Source: Sphingobacterium sp. UBA4616 (GTDB lineage Bacteria > Bacteroidota > Bacteroidia > Sphingobacteriales > Sphingobacteriaceae). Taken from it: a DNA stretch of 64,000 nucleotides. Numbering within the stretch: the stretch's first letter is position 1; every line of letters starts with the position of its first letter. A program made the position numbers and the translations under genes. Positions 9,110-19,249 of the stretch are shown here, in pieces. The notes under the pieces are model-generated. The model was not told the origin of the DNA. It worked only from the letters and a program-made list of their open reading frames with translations, and searched no databases. The stretch is from the NCBI GenBank assembly GCA_002386525.1, contig DGIS01000034.1, forward strand, positions 156,487-220,486, in the 5' to 3' direction.

Positions 9110-10969
9110 TTAATTGATACTCACATTAAATGTGAAGGTGGCCTGCACGGTTTTCGTACCCTCATAGGTATATACCATGGCCTGCTTAACGGTATATTTC
9201 TTTCCTGCCGCCAGCACCGCCGGATATTGTCCGATCGAGAACGTTAGCGTACTGGCATTAAATTCCGAAAACAAACCAGCCGTGGCCCCCCAGTTGGTGA
9301 CAGCGCCGGCAGGCGTAAACCAATGCCCGTAGCCCGTAGCCGTCATGTTGGGATTTAAACTTCCATTTGGCTCTACCGCATAGAATTTAATTTTGCCGCT
9401 ACTCATCAAACCCGCCAGGTCTGCCGAAGCTATGGCAAAGGCTTCGCCCAGCTGAGCGGCGTTGACGCTTACTTGTGTACCCGAATAGTTCTTCGCATCC
9501 GCAGCAAAGCTGACATCATAAGTGAGTGCGATATCTTTGGGCTGACTGCTCACCGCATTGTATCCGGTAGCGTTTGTACCCTGAATTTTGATTTCGTAAG
9601 GCCATTGCTCATCGTTGCTGTCGTTATCATCCCAGGCATGCGGCTGGTAAACCGATGGAGCGCCCGTGACGACAAACCAGAGGTTGCTGCAATTGGCCGG
9701 AACAGTAAAGGTTGCTGTATTCTCTGTACCCTCCATCCGATCACCGTATACCCGCGTACCATCTTTCAGCAACGCCACATAGCCATATCGCCATCCTGCA
9801 CGACTGGCATCTACCGCGTTGAATCCAGCAGCATTTGGCAAGCCTTTAAAAGCCACCGAAACCTTGGTTCCCACGGCAGGCACGTCCAGCGGAATCACAT
9901 TATACCCCGTCGTACCCGGACAGCGATCGTAACTGACGCGGAGACTTCCATTGGACTGCCGCGTAAATTTGGTTGTCAGCTTACCGATATAATTTTTTCC
10001 GTAATCCCGGATGCTGTTTAGGTCCCAGGTCACAAAGCGGGTGGCCGCATCGTAGATCTCATTGTTGAACTGCTTCACATCGATACCCGTGATACGCATG
10101 TAAGCCTGCACGGGATCTTCGGGTTTTAACGCCTCGCGCCAGATACGGCCGATCATATCGATGCCATGTTTACTGGTCCAGTACCAATGAATAAAATAGC
10201 TGGCATAGCGATATTTCTCGTGGTGAATATGGCGAAAGTAATTTTCAGTATAGACGGTAAAATCGTGTCCTGAGAATGCTTGATCCGGATAGGTCTGATA
10301 GGCCTGCCATTGCGCGGTCTGCTCCCAAAACCCATTACCGCTCGTTCCGCCAAAGCCGTAACGAAAGCCATGGTCGCCTTTCAGATCAGCAAATACCTGG
10401 TACTGAAAACTGTGCCCGATCTCGTGCGCAATCACGGAACCCACCGGCTTACAGGTGGCCGGATTGATCCACAAGGCCCCGATCAGATCGTCGTAACCGC
10501 CACCATAGGCCATCCATTCGGTCGTGTAGTGCACAAAAATCATCATCTTGTATTTATCCAGATTGGATCGGTTGACCTTACGTTCTGCAAACTTCAGGGT
10601 ATTGACATTTAATGCGTAGAACTGCTCAGCTTTGGCCAAAAGATCATCAATATCCACCCGATATTCTTCCGGTACAGCGCTGGCATTGGGATCATTCTTT
10701 CCATAGCTCGGTTCCCAAAAGACGATAAAATGCTCCGACTGGCGGCTACGCGAGTAGGACCATTTACTGCCCTTATCGTTATAGTCCATCCCCGCAAATT
10801 CTTTGGGCTTATAGATCATCAACGAATCTGTTCCTACGGGCTTGGGCGGGGTGGTCGTCTCCTCTTCGACAGGAGGCTCTACCTCTTTTTTGCTGCATCC
10901 CAGCGACACTAACACCAGTGCTGAGACCAGTGTCAGCAGCAGTCTATTGAATTTTATACTTTTCATCAT
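9110..10969 (-). CDS. Secreted HEIGH metallopeptidase-like lipoprotein (DUF6055 plus DUF4859 type)
   Basis: The 619-residue lipoprotein (lipobox SLGC, Cys 25) has a proline- and glutamate-rich linker, then a domain with a zinc-binding HEIGH motif at residues 182-186 followed by SFQYQ, and a nearby FWEQTAQW that could supply the third ligand. This looks like the DUF6055 peptidase-like family. The C-terminal about 130 residues (AEPNGSLNPN..GHWF..WG, ending VQATFTFNVSIN) match the C-terminus of the fasciclin-like lipoprotein two genes upstream, a DUF4859 domain. It is the last gene of the SusC/D locus and probably acts at the cell surface on a protein or glycoprotein. Catalytic activity is inferred from the motif only. 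Confidence 0.75.
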   Translation of the reverse strand: MMKSIKFNRLLLTLVSALVLVSLGCSKKEVEPPVEEETTTPPKPVGTDSLMIYKPKEFAGMDYNDKGSKWSYSRSRQSEHFIVFWEPSYGKNDPNASAVPEEYRVDIDDLLAKAEQFYALNVNTLKFAERKVNRSNLDKYKMMIFVHYTTEWMAYGGGYDDLIGALWINPATCKPVGSVIAHEIGHSFQYQVFADLKGDHGFRYGFGGTSGNGFWEQTAQWQAYQTYPDQAFSGHDFTVYTENYFRHIHHEKYRYASYFIHWYWTSKHGIDMIGRIWREALKPEDPVQAYMRITGIDVKQFNNEIYDAATRFVTWDLNSIRDYGKNYIGKLTTKFTRQSNGSLRVSYDRCPGTTGYNVIPLDVPAVGTKVSVAFKGLPNAAGFNAVDASRAGWRYGYVALLKDGTRVYGDRMEGTENTATFTVPANCSNLWFVVTGAPSVYQPHAWDDNDSNDEQWPYEIKIQGTNATGYNAVSSQPKDIALTYDVSFAADAKNYSGTQVSVNAAQLGEAFAIASADLAGLMSSGKIKFYAVEPNGSLNPNMTATGYGHWFTPAGAVTNWGATAGLFSEFNASTLTFSIGQYPAVLAAGKKYTVKQAMVYTYEGTKTVQATFTFNVSIN

Positions 10970-10991
10970 TTGAACTATTTATAGGTAGAGA

Positions 10992-11960
10992 TCAACTGTG
11001 TGTGATGGTCAAAAAACGGAAGCGCACGGTATAGGTACCGCTTCTGTAGTATTTGATAGTCGATACGGGATTGAGGTTGCGCCCCAGACTGTTCGCCGTA
11101 CCCACAATACGGTAATAAGAAATGGGATCGCCCGACCAAAATTGCGTACCCACATAGGTACCATTCATGATGGGGTATACCAAGCCCGAAACATTAGGGT
11201 AGCGATACACCAAGCCTGTATCAGTAACTTCCTCCGGATAGTAAGGCGACCAATTTTTAAATGTAGGCCGGTCGCCACGCTTGATGACCTCCCCTTTTTT
11301 GGGGTTGAATGGTTTGCCGTTTTTATCTTCCCATACATAGATGATTTTGTTTTCCCCTTCTGCCTGGTGCTCTACACTGATCTCATAGTCTGTATAGGGT
11401 AAAAAATTAGCCTCGGCACCATAGTCCGAACTCGTGCACGACTTAAATAAAATATCTTCTTTTTTAGCACCGATGATATTAAAATCGAGGATGTTCTTAA
11501 ATTTTTTCTGTCCGGCAACATTGCTTACCTCCACATCGATCGTGTACTGCCCCGGGGTCACAAATTGCGTTGCCTGTGTAAATCCTACCCGGCCACCCGT
11601 CGCGTTGAGCATCATCGGTGGATATTTAGCCTTTCCTATTTTCGCATTTAATTGATCGAGGGTGGTATCCCGCCAGGTGACCTCGGCAAGGTAGGTGGAT
11701 ATCTCATGCTCTTTAGCAAACTCTGTTGTCACCTCGCCTGTCTCCTTGTTCCGTACGGCCAGCAGATTCACGGTCAGCGGCGTGGTGCTTCCATTGGCCA
11801 CAATGGCATCCGTGTACACCACAGCCCCCTGGTTGACCTGCAGGTTCTGCACATTATAACGCAAATTTTCACTTAAATAACCGACTTGGTCACTCTTGCA
11901 GGAATTCAATACCAACACCGATAATCCCGCTATGCCTATGATAAAACTTCGTTTTTTCAT
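10992..11960 (-). CDS. DUF5007-like surface lipoprotein
   Basis: The frame extends to 12008, but the start at 11960 gives MKKRSFIIGIAGLSVLVLNSC, a proper lipoprotein signal with Cys 21, so that start is chosen (322 residues). The rest is beta-rich with no catalytic motif I can name, and resembles the DUF5007 lipoproteins that accompany SusC/SusD and fasciclin-domain proteins in Sphingobacteriaceae; that name is from memory. It sits between two DUF4859 proteins on the same strand. A role in binding the ligand of the locus at the surface is likely but unproven. Confidence 0.65.
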   Translation of the reverse strand: MKKRSFIIGIAGLSVLVLNSCKSDQVGYLSENLRYNVQNLQVNQGAVVYTDAIVANGSTTPLTVNLLAVRNKETGEVTTEFAKEHEISTYLAEVTWRDTTLDQLNAKIGKAKYPPMMLNATGGRVGFTQATQFVTPGQYTIDVEVSNVAGQKKFKNILDFNIIGAKKEDILFKSCTSSDYGAEANFLPYTDYEISVEHQAEGENKIIYVWEDKNGKPFNPKKGEVIKRGDRPTFKNWSPYYPEEVTDTGLVYRYPNVSGLVYPIMNGTYVGTQFWSGDPISYYRIVGTANSLGRNLNPVSTIKYYRSGTYTVRFRFLTITHS

Positions 11961-12040
11961 CTGTTTTATTTTTTCATTTGTGACAGAACCACCCGGTTGA
12001 TTCCGCATTGCTCCGGAATCAACCTAGCTAGGTTCATAAT

Positions 12041-13183
12041 TTATTTGATCTTAATGTTGAATACAAAAACAGCATTCAAATCACCTTTAGTTTTGGACTT
12101 GTACACCAGCGATTGGCGGACAGTGTAAGTATTTCCCACTGTTGTTTGTCCCGGATACTGCAAAATATTAAAGGTCATTGTTGAGGTTGCCAGTTCCGAT
12201 ACAATGCGTGCATCTGTACCCCACGAGCAGGTTTTGCCACTGGCGTCAAACCAGTGTCCCGGTGCGTTGGCCGTACTGTTTGCATTTAAAGTACCATCGG
12301 GCTGCACGGCGTAGTAGGTGATATCTTTACCTACCAGCGCAGGTATTGCCCCACTTTCCACACCATAAAAGCGCGCTAAGCGCGGAAGCAGCACATCTAC
12401 TGTGGTACCTGTGTAGCCCGCTGCATCATATTTGATGCTCAAGTCGTAATTAAAGGTGAGCGTTGAACCCGCTTCCACAATTTTAGGCCCTGTGAGGATA
12501 CGTGGCGTAAAATCACCGATAAACGTATGGGTGTTAGCCAATATATTCAGCGTGGTGCCCGAGGCTGTTTTTATGCCTGTTGTCTGACAGTATACCCGCA
12601 TATCGGCCATGTCATCTTCTTTTACGGTAACGATACCGTCGGGACTGATCTGATCCGCTTCACCCCGTATTTTGACGTAGTATAAATTATAGACGGGCCC
12701 CGAAGACCAAAGTGGTTTGGGTTGCTTTTGCCTATGGTAGACAAACCCACTTATATTGGATGCATTCTTGATTGCCGTATACGCTGTGCTGGCCGTTGCC
12801 AGATCGTAAGGCGCCTCGTTGTAGATGTATGCGCGCACTGAATCTATTGGGATCTCGCTTAGAAACTGATCAAAAGAATACTGCGCGTTTTCATCCACAA
12901 ACTTTACTGAGTCTGCCTTTTGCTTAAAATAGCGATTGACCGAATAATCGGAGGGCGCCCAAAACGTTTTGGCCTTGTTAATTTCATCCTTCAGTTTAAA
13001 ATGGTCTATCACCAGCAACAAGGTATCGAACATCCCAGCGGGATGAGCGGCCAGGTAGTCGTAAGTAGACAGATTGACTTCGGCTTTATGGAGACCGTCG
13101 TCCGTCAGATAAGCCGCTTTCTTGCAACCGATCACTGTCAGTCCAAAAGCCAGCAGCAATGCTAATCGATATAAGGTTTTCAT
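12041..13183 (-). CDS. Fasciclin-like lipoprotein with C-terminal DUF4859 domain
   Basis: The 380-residue lipoprotein (lipobox VIGC, Cys 20) starts with a fasciclin-like region at about residues 35-215 (LSTYDYLAAHP, TFWAPSDYSVNRYF, with the usual 'threat of failure' helix-strand pattern). It ends in a domain (about 250-380) that matches the C-terminus of the metallopeptidase-like lipoprotein at 9110-10969: both contain the GHWF..G..WG pattern, a QYP turn and a final FVFNIKIK/TFNVSIN strand. Fasciclin domains mediate adhesion; DUF4859 looks like a binding module. It follows SusD by 20 bases and is probably part of the same transcript. Confidence 0.75.
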   Translation of the reverse strand: MKTLYRLALLLAFGLTVIGCKKAAYLTDDGLHKAEVNLSTYDYLAAHPAGMFDTLLLVIDHFKLKDEINKAKTFWAPSDYSVNRYFKQKADSVKFVDENAQYSFDQFLSEIPIDSVRAYIYNEAPYDLATASTAYTAIKNASNISGFVYHRQKQPKPLWSSGPVYNLYYVKIRGEADQISPDGIVTVKEDDMADMRVYCQTTGIKTASGTTLNILANTHTFIGDFTPRILTGPKIVEAGSTLTFNYDLSIKYDAAGYTGTTVDVLLPRLARFYGVESGAIPALVGKDITYYAVQPDGTLNANSTANAPGHWFDASGKTCSWGTDARIVSELATSTMTFNILQYPGQTTVGNTYTVRQSLVYKSKTKGDLNAVFVFNIKIK

Positions 13184-13203
13184 TTTTTTTCAAGTTTAGT
13201 GGT

Positions 13204-14679
13204 TTACATATTGACAGTGCTCCAGTATGGTGTCTGATTGAGCGCAGGATTGGACAACAATAACGAAGGGTCAAATGGCCAAAAGTATTTCTTCGCATTA
13301 AACTGCGCCTGGTTCATTTTATTCTCCGGAAACTTATAGATCTTAAAGTTCTTGTACAACCGCACCAGGTCGTAATAGCGATGACCTTCCAAAAACAGTT
13401 CGCGCGCCCGTTCACTAAAGATGGCCTCCTTAAGCGGTTCTTCGTTTTTATAGACCTGCAGTCCTGCTTGCGTCCGGATCTCATTTAGGATACTTTCAGC
13501 AGCACTGTTTTTGCCTGTTGCGGCCAGTCCCTCCGCCATCAGCAGCTTGATGTCTGAATACCGAAAGATGATGATGTTATTTTTAAATATGGCATTGTAA
13601 TTTGAGGTATTACCCGAGTACTTTACATTTGCATATTTTGTACACAATGCATAGTTACCGCTATAAGCCACATCGAATACACTTTTAAAGCGCTTGTCGT
13701 TACTGTCTTTAAAAAGCGTTTTAAGGTAATCCTGACTGATTCTTAACATCGGATCTGTAAAATTCCGAAAATAAGGTCCCGCCAGTGAATAGTACCCTAT
13801 CCCCCTATTGGTCCCTTCGTTTTCACCATTCTGGGCGATCTCGAAGATACCTTCATTGGATTTTCCCTGATAGATACCGCGGTAGTTGAGGCTGTCCCGT
13901 CCCACAAACGAATATTCGCCGCTTTCCAGTACCGATTTAGCCGCCGTGATACAGTCGGCGTATTCGCCTCTCCAGGCACTCAGGTGCGCCTGAAGGGCAA
14001 GTGCTGCACCCGTATTTGCACGCGTTGCAAAATCATTTTGGTCGATATTGCTCCATTTCAATAACGTTAGTGCCTTGGTTAAATCTGCCTGACTCTGATC
14101 CAGCACATCGCTCTCTTTTCGGGCAGGCAGATTGACCGCATCGATCGGCGCTACAGATTCCGTTATGATGGGTACCGTACCCCATACCCGCGCCATGTAG
14201 AAATAAGCAAATGCGCGCACAAAATAAGCTTCGCCGATGTAATAATCGCGTACCGACACGTCATTAAAAACATTTTCATCCATCTTCGGCAGCCTTTGGA
14301 TCACGCGGTTGGCCTGGTCTATGACCTGATAAAAGATATCATAGCGCCGCAGCTGATACACGGGCCGCCATGTTTCCAACGCCGGTACGGATATATTGAG
14401 CTGCATGTTTACAAGCGGATTAATATCGACATCGGTCGAAGAAGATATTTCGTCCGACAGCAGATCGCCATATACATAATAGGCCATACCATTGCCCTGG
14501 TTTAGGGCCTTCCGCAGCAGCGCATACATGGCATTGGTTGCACTATTGGCATCTTCCTGCGTTTTCCAGAAGTTCTCATCTGTTGCCGAACTCACAGGCT
14601 CAATGTCCAGAAACTTGGAGCAGCCCGAAGCGAGATACATGAAAGCACTCAGCACTAAAAACAATATTTTTCTTTTCAT
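13204..14679 (-). CDS. SusD/RagB family nutrient-binding lipoprotein
   Basis: The 491-residue protein has a lipoprotein signal ending ASGC (Cys 20), the typical KFLDIEPVSSATDENFWKT start, a TPR-like helical body (YYIGEAYFVRAFAYFYMARVWG) and the conserved end (FSERARELFLEGHRYYDLVRL). It forms a pair with the SusC encoded 45 bases upstream on the same strand. It would bind the substrate of the locus at the cell surface. The neighbouring fasciclin, DUF5007-like and peptidase-like lipoproteins suggest a protein or glycoprotein ligand rather than a plain polysaccharide: no glycoside hydrolase is encoded here. Confidence 0.93.
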   Translation of the reverse strand: MKRKILFLVLSAFMYLASGCSKFLDIEPVSSATDENFWKTQEDANSATNAMYALLRKALNQGNGMAYYVYGDLLSDEISSSTDVDINPLVNMQLNISVPALETWRPVYQLRRYDIFYQVIDQANRVIQRLPKMDENVFNDVSVRDYYIGEAYFVRAFAYFYMARVWGTVPIITESVAPIDAVNLPARKESDVLDQSQADLTKALTLLKWSNIDQNDFATRANTGAALALQAHLSAWRGEYADCITAAKSVLESGEYSFVGRDSLNYRGIYQGKSNEGIFEIAQNGENEGTNRGIGYYSLAGPYFRNFTDPMLRISQDYLKTLFKDSNDKRFKSVFDVAYSGNYALCTKYANVKYSGNTSNYNAIFKNNIIIFRYSDIKLLMAEGLAATGKNSAAESILNEIRTQAGLQVYKNEEPLKEAIFSERARELFLEGHRYYDLVRLYKNFKIYKFPENKMNQAQFNAKKYFWPFDPSLLLSNPALNQTPYWSTVNM

Positions 14680-14724
14680 CTCTAATTAATTTTAAGCCAC
14701 CGCTATGCGATGGAACTGACACGA

Positions 14725-17700
14725 TTAAAAGGTAACATCCAGGCCTATAGTCCATTTCTTAGGGATCGGATATCCGTTACCCGTTGAATAACCGTTGGCT
14801 TCCACCGCTTCAGGGTCTGGCACCGTCGACCAAGACTTAACAGCCACATTATCCACCACCCCATACACGCGGAGCATTTTCAATTTAAGCTTCTTTATGA
14901 TGGCCTGTGGGAACATATAGCTCAGCTGAATATTTTTGAGGCGGACAAAACTGGCATTTTCCACAAATGTGCTGTTGGCGATGTGCCAATTGTCGACCGT
15001 ATTGTGAAACAGCGATGGGTATTTGGTCTGATCCCCATCTTTCATCCAGAAGTCGCTAGGATTAAAATCGCCAGCAATGGCCGAATTGGTACCCCAGGTC
15101 GAATACAGGTTAGATGAACCCGCATCCTGTAATTTGTCCGACATATAACCGTTCCACAACGAGCGTCCAAACACAAAGCTCACCAGGGTGGATAAACTAA
15201 AATTCTTGTAAGAAAACTGGTTGATAAATCCCCCCACGAGGTCAGGATTCGGATTTCCCATATCAATTTTATCGTTGTGGTCGATGGTGTAATCTCCATT
15301 CACATCCCGACGGCGCGGATCGCCAGCCTGATATAAATTCCCCCTAAAATGCGTGAGTCTTTTTCCTGTCAAAGGATCTACAGGTACATCTGCAGTGGTC
15401 GCATATACTCCATCCACATCCCATACTTTAAATGGGAAAATAGGCTGACCTACGTTCAGTGCACGTTGCATCCATACCGGACCCACTTGTATTTCCTGTC
15501 CACCACCAGGAAGACTGGTGACATAGTTTTTATTGTAAGCAATATTGAAATTGGTGGTCCATTGGAATTCCGACGAAGGAGCCATATTGCGGGAGATAAG
15601 CGTCATTTCTACCCCACTGTTTCTCACACTGATAAAATTGTTGGAAACCGTGCTGTATCCTGAGGTCAATGGCATGTTCAGATCGTAAACCAGCTGTTTG
15701 GAGTCGCGCACATAAAAATCGGCAGTCACGGTAACGCGATCGTGCAGGAGGTTCATATCAAAACCGGCGTTAAACTGCGGCGAGCGCTCCCATCGGATCG
15801 TCGGCGAGGTTGCTGCCGCGCCATAATTAGGCGCTACAGTAGGCTTGCCATTATAAGAGAGTACCGAACCACCAATACCATTTTCCAATACCGAGCCAGC
15901 GTATGAAGCATCAAAAGTCAGCCCGGTATAACGCGCGTAATATGAGCCCGGATCACGTCCGGTAACACCATAGCTACCCCGTATTTTGAAAAAGGATATT
16001 GCATTTTTTACCCCCTGGAAAAAGGGCTCTTGCGAAAGCACCCAGCCAGCGGAGATGGACGGGAAAATACCCCAGCGGTTGTCCTTGCTGTAACGCGACG
16101 AAGCATCCATCCGGTAACTGGCAGAAAGCAGGTACTTGTCTTTGTAATCGTACCCAAAACGACCGAATACCGATACACGCGAGCGCTCATTGATGGAAGT
16201 GGTGGCATAAAGATCCGGTCCGGAAGGAATACCTGTTACCGTTTTTACATAACTTCCATTGTCGTTATATCCGTACATATAATTGTTGTTGGAAGTATTG
16301 CGTTCAATACCGGTACCCAACACGGCGCTAAAATTATGCGTATCGCGAATGCTCTTGATGTAGTTAAAATAGGTTTCCCATTCCCAACGCTTATTTTGGT
16401 TCACCCAATTCTGAGCAAAGTTTCGATAACCTGTAAGCAATACGGGACGAAAGAGGTCGCGCGTATTGTTGTTGACATTGAACGAAAACTGCGAGCGCAG
16501 GGTCAAGCCATTGATCAAAAACTTTTTAAGCGTTCCGGCAAAGTTACCATTCAGGCTGATCGAGTTATCGCGGTCCATCATGCCATCGTAGCGCCCCGTA
16601 TAGATCTGTTCGTCCACGTCGGTTATCTGATAGAAAGACGAAGGAAAGCCCCAGGTACTAAAAGGATATTTCGAATCGTCCCCCGACCCATGTTTTGCTT
16701 TTGTAAAACCGGCGAACAAGTTGGTCTCAAACTGAAAATTGTCTGTCGGATTGGCCTGCAACATGAGGCGCGGCGTCAGGTTTTCATTTTCATAGCCCAT
16801 CATCACACCCTGCTCATAATAGCGCTGTGCCGAGAAACGGTATAAAAACTTCTCCATGGTGGCACCGATACTCACGTTCACATTGTTGATATTGGCCGAC
16901 TGCAGAAAAAGACCCTGCCAATCCGTGTTATTGTTAAAGGCAGGGTTTAAACTATCCGTCAACATCGGACTGATCGAGCCATTGTTGAACCAGTCGTACG
17001 ATCCACCCTGATAAAGCAAATTCATTTTCAGCCTACGCTCGGCTGCTCCGACGGTGATGGGCTTCATGGCCGGACGGCTCGAAACCCCATTGTATGCCGA
17101 GATCCTGATTTCGGGTTTCCCCACTGCCGGACGTTTGGTTTTGATGATGATAACCCCATTTGCTGCACGCGCACCATAGATGGCCGATGCCGAGGCATCT
17201 TTTAAGATATCGACCGATTCGATATCGTTGGGATTGATAGCCTGCAACGGGCTTGCATTTCCGTAAGCCGCCTGTATATCGCTCACATCGTAAATAATAT
17301 TGTCGATGACATACAAGGGAGCCTGCAGCTGATTATCGGCCAAGCCCAAGTTGCTCGTTCCGCGGATATTGACGATGTTATTGGTACCCGGTTCGCCCGA
17401 TGTACTCAATACTGTCAGACCCGCCACACGTCCCTGCAACATGGCGTCGAAGGTGGCGTAAGGCGTATTTTCAAAATCCTTACCCTTCACGGTAGTGATG
17501 GCACCCGTCGTTTTGCGCCGCTGCACATCCTGATAGCCCATTACAACGACCTCATCGAGCCCCGTCCCATCTTCTTTCATGGTAATCTGGATGCTGTTGT
17601 CGCCATCACGCAGCTGTTTTTCTTGCCGCACATAGCCGAGGGAACTAAAAATCAAGGTTGGATTTGCCGATTTGAGTTTTAAGGTAAATTTTCCATCAGC

Positions 17701-17889
17701 ACTCGTTTTGGTCGCATTGCTGACGCCTTTCTCTAAAACACTGAGATCAGGCAGAGGGGTGCCTTTTTCGTCTTTAACGATCCCCGTGACCGTTCTCTGT
17801 TGTTGCGCATACAGCTGTTGACATAGCAACAGCAGCAACATAAAAATACCCGTCAGGCATTTTTTTGGAAGATTTTCATACATAGTCAT
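14725..17889 (-). CDS. SusC/RagA TonB-linked outer-membrane transporter
   Basis: The 1054-residue protein has a signal peptide ending LCQQLYAQ, a carboxypeptidase-like repeat domain (TVTGIVKDEKGTPLPDLSVLEKG), a plug with GLDEVVVMGYQ and the SusC signature NPNDIESVDILKDASASAIY, and a long barrel ending in IGLDVTF. There is no STN domain, so it is not of the FecR-signalling type, unlike the SusC at 3417-6998. It heads a unit with SusD and three lipoproteins. The AraC regulator encoded about 350 bases upstream is a candidate controller. Confidence 0.93.
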   Translation of the reverse strand: MTMYENLPKKCLTGIFMLLLLLCQQLYAQQQRTVTGIVKDEKGTPLPDLSVLEKGVSNATKTSADGKFTLKLKSANPTLIFSSLGYVRQEKQLRDGDNSIQITMKEDGTGLDEVVVMGYQDVQRRKTTGAITTVKGKDFENTPYATFDAMLQGRVAGLTVLSTSGEPGTNNIVNIRGTSNLGLADNQLQAPLYVIDNIIYDVSDIQAAYGNASPLQAINPNDIESVDILKDASASAIYGARAANGVIIIKTKRPAVGKPEIRISAYNGVSSRPAMKPITVGAAERRLKMNLLYQGGSYDWFNNGSISPMLTDSLNPAFNNNTDWQGLFLQSANINNVNVSIGATMEKFLYRFSAQRYYEQGVMMGYENENLTPRLMLQANPTDNFQFETNLFAGFTKAKHGSGDDSKYPFSTWGFPSSFYQITDVDEQIYTGRYDGMMDRDNSISLNGNFAGTLKKFLINGLTLRSQFSFNVNNNTRDLFRPVLLTGYRNFAQNWVNQNKRWEWETYFNYIKSIRDTHNFSAVLGTGIERNTSNNNYMYGYNDNGSYVKTVTGIPSGPDLYATTSINERSRVSVFGRFGYDYKDKYLLSASYRMDASSRYSKDNRWGIFPSISAGWVLSQEPFFQGVKNAISFFKIRGSYGVTGRDPGSYYARYTGLTFDASYAGSVLENGIGGSVLSYNGKPTVAPNYGAAATSPTIRWERSPQFNAGFDMNLLHDRVTVTADFYVRDSKQLVYDLNMPLTSGYSTVSNNFISVRNSGVEMTLISRNMAPSSEFQWTTNFNIAYNKNYVTSLPGGGQEIQVGPVWMQRALNVGQPIFPFKVWDVDGVYATTADVPVDPLTGKRLTHFRGNLYQAGDPRRRDVNGDYTIDHNDKIDMGNPNPDLVGGFINQFSYKNFSLSTLVSFVFGRSLWNGYMSDKLQDAGSSNLYSTWGTNSAIAGDFNPSDFWMKDGDQTKYPSLFHNTVDNWHIANSTFVENASFVRLKNIQLSYMFPQAIIKKLKLKMLRVYGVVDNVAVKSWSTVPDPEAVEANGYSTGNGYPIPKKWTIGLDVTF

Positions 17890-17957
17890 AATTTCGTTAA
17901 GCAGATGTTCAGTTTAGCATACTGGCAATGACACATTAGATCCCTGGGACAAACGCG

Positions 17958-17977
17958 ATCCTTTTCGCAAAAAGGAT
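17958..17977. promoter_or_regulatory. Small inverted repeat upstream of susC
   Basis: The arms ATCCTTTT and AAAAGGAT lie about 70-90 bases upstream of the SusC start. It may be a leader hairpin or an operator. The interval 17890-18245 otherwise holds no gene; it contains this repeat and the AraC terminator. Confidence 0.3.
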
Positions 17978-18145
17978 ATGAGCAGCATGTTAAAAATTGA
18001 TTAGTTCTTCTTTCTGTAACAAAAATAGTACTTCGAAGCAGCGGATTTCGGTCAGATCTTACCCACTCATTCTAACATTTTAACAAAAGAAATGGTGGGT
18101 TTCAGGTGCGGTACAGTGGGCCAATGAGGGGATAAAAACAGCGAA

Positions 18146-18191
18146 TCCGTCTAACTAAGCGATGGATAGATACCTTCGTTAGTTAGACGGA
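18146..18191. terminator. Long hairpin downstream of araC gene
   Basis: A perfect 13-bp stem (TCCGTCTAACTAA with TTAGTTAGACGGA) encloses a 20-base centre that can extend the stem with one mismatch. It lies 55 bases after the stop of the AraC gene on the minus strand. A T-rich stretch follows weakly, so it is probably the araC terminator, though an operator role for the SusC locus cannot be excluded. Confidence 0.5.
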
Positions 18192-18245
18192 TAGGGTTGC
18201 GATTAGCAAAACGGCGCGTAAATAAGGCCGTGGCTATAAATTCGG

Positions 18246-19109
18246 CTAATCGTAGAGGTAATTTCTGTAGTTGCGCACGTATATCTTGGGCGATATGCCC
18301 AATATACTGCGAAAAACACGGTTAAAGTTGGTGATGCTATTAAAGCCCGAATCGTAGGCAATCAGCGAGATCGAATCGTGCCGACCCAGCCCCAGCAATT
18401 TACAGGCTTCGCGAATACGCAGTTCATTCAGGTAGGCGATGAATGTTTTTCCCGTGCAGTTTTTAAAATAGCGGCAAAAGGCGTGTGGCGTCAGATTTGC
18501 TTTTTCGGCGATTTCATCAAGACTGATATCCTCTTTAAAGTGCTCTTCCAAAAATTGACATAATTTCTCTATCCGGAACGGTTTGGAGATCTCTCTTTTG
18601 GGCAATTGTACACCCGAAAGCGGTTCCAGTTCGGTGAATACTTTGCTGAGCGTTTTTAATAAATAGAAGAAATTTACGAGCTGATCCAAAAAGTCAGACT
18701 TTTGAAGGATTTCGATGTAATGAGATACCTCTGCATGAAGTTTGGGTGGAACCCTAAATCCGCGCTGGCATTTATGCACAAAATCGAGCAGGTTTCGGAG
18801 TTCGGGCATCGTCGCCATGGTAGACAGTGCACCTTTGGTGCTAAAGAATAAAGAGATCGAGCGCACATGGTCGCCTGCAAAGAAACTTTTAAAAACATGG
18901 GCCTGATTTGTTCCCAATAGAAAAATGTCTCCCGGCTGAAATTCATGCACATTGTCGTCCACAAGTAGCTGGCCGATACCTTCTTTAATCCAGATTAATT
19001 GATATTCTTCATGACGATGCATGTATGGATAAAACTTATCCAGCACATCTTCTTGAATATAGATAGATTTGTCCTGAGGGGCAGGAACTTTAAATTGAAC
19101 TGGCTTCAT
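18246..19109 (-). CDS. AraC-family transcriptional regulator
   Basis: The 287-residue protein has an N-terminal cupin-like sensor (about residues 25-80: YMHRHEEYQLIWIKEG, FQPGDIFLLGTNQAHVF) and a C-terminal pair of helix-turn-helix motifs (about 190-285: ISLDEIAEKANLTPHAFCRYF and SISLIAYDSGFNSITNFNRVF). It is a one-component regulator that probably senses a small ligand. It lies upstream of the second SusC/SusD locus on the same strand, making that locus its likely target. The assignment is secure, the target is inferred. Confidence 0.9.
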   Translation of the reverse strand: MKPVQFKVPAPQDKSIYIQEDVLDKFYPYMHRHEEYQLIWIKEGIGQLLVDDNVHEFQPGDIFLLGTNQAHVFKSFFAGDHVRSISLFFSTKGALSTMATMPELRNLLDFVHKCQRGFRVPPKLHAEVSHYIEILQKSDFLDQLVNFFYLLKTLSKVFTELEPLSGVQLPKREISKPFRIEKLCQFLEEHFKEDISLDEIAEKANLTPHAFCRYFKNCTGKTFIAYLNELRIREACKLLGLGRHDSISLIAYDSGFNSITNFNRVFRSILGISPKIYVRNYRNYLYD

Positions 19110-19249
19110 AACAAGTTAGATTAGTTAAATGTCAATATGACATTAAATATAAACAAGCCATTTCACTGTTGCAATACCTGAACCGAAGATGTTAAAATAC
19201 GGTGATAATTGGTTACAATTTGCACACAATAAAAATCACTATCGGCTTG

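Noticed and set aside
16030..16845. 271-codon plus-strand frame opposite the second SusC gene
   Set aside because: Long but antisense to the SusC barrel; its residue composition is that of a mirror frame.
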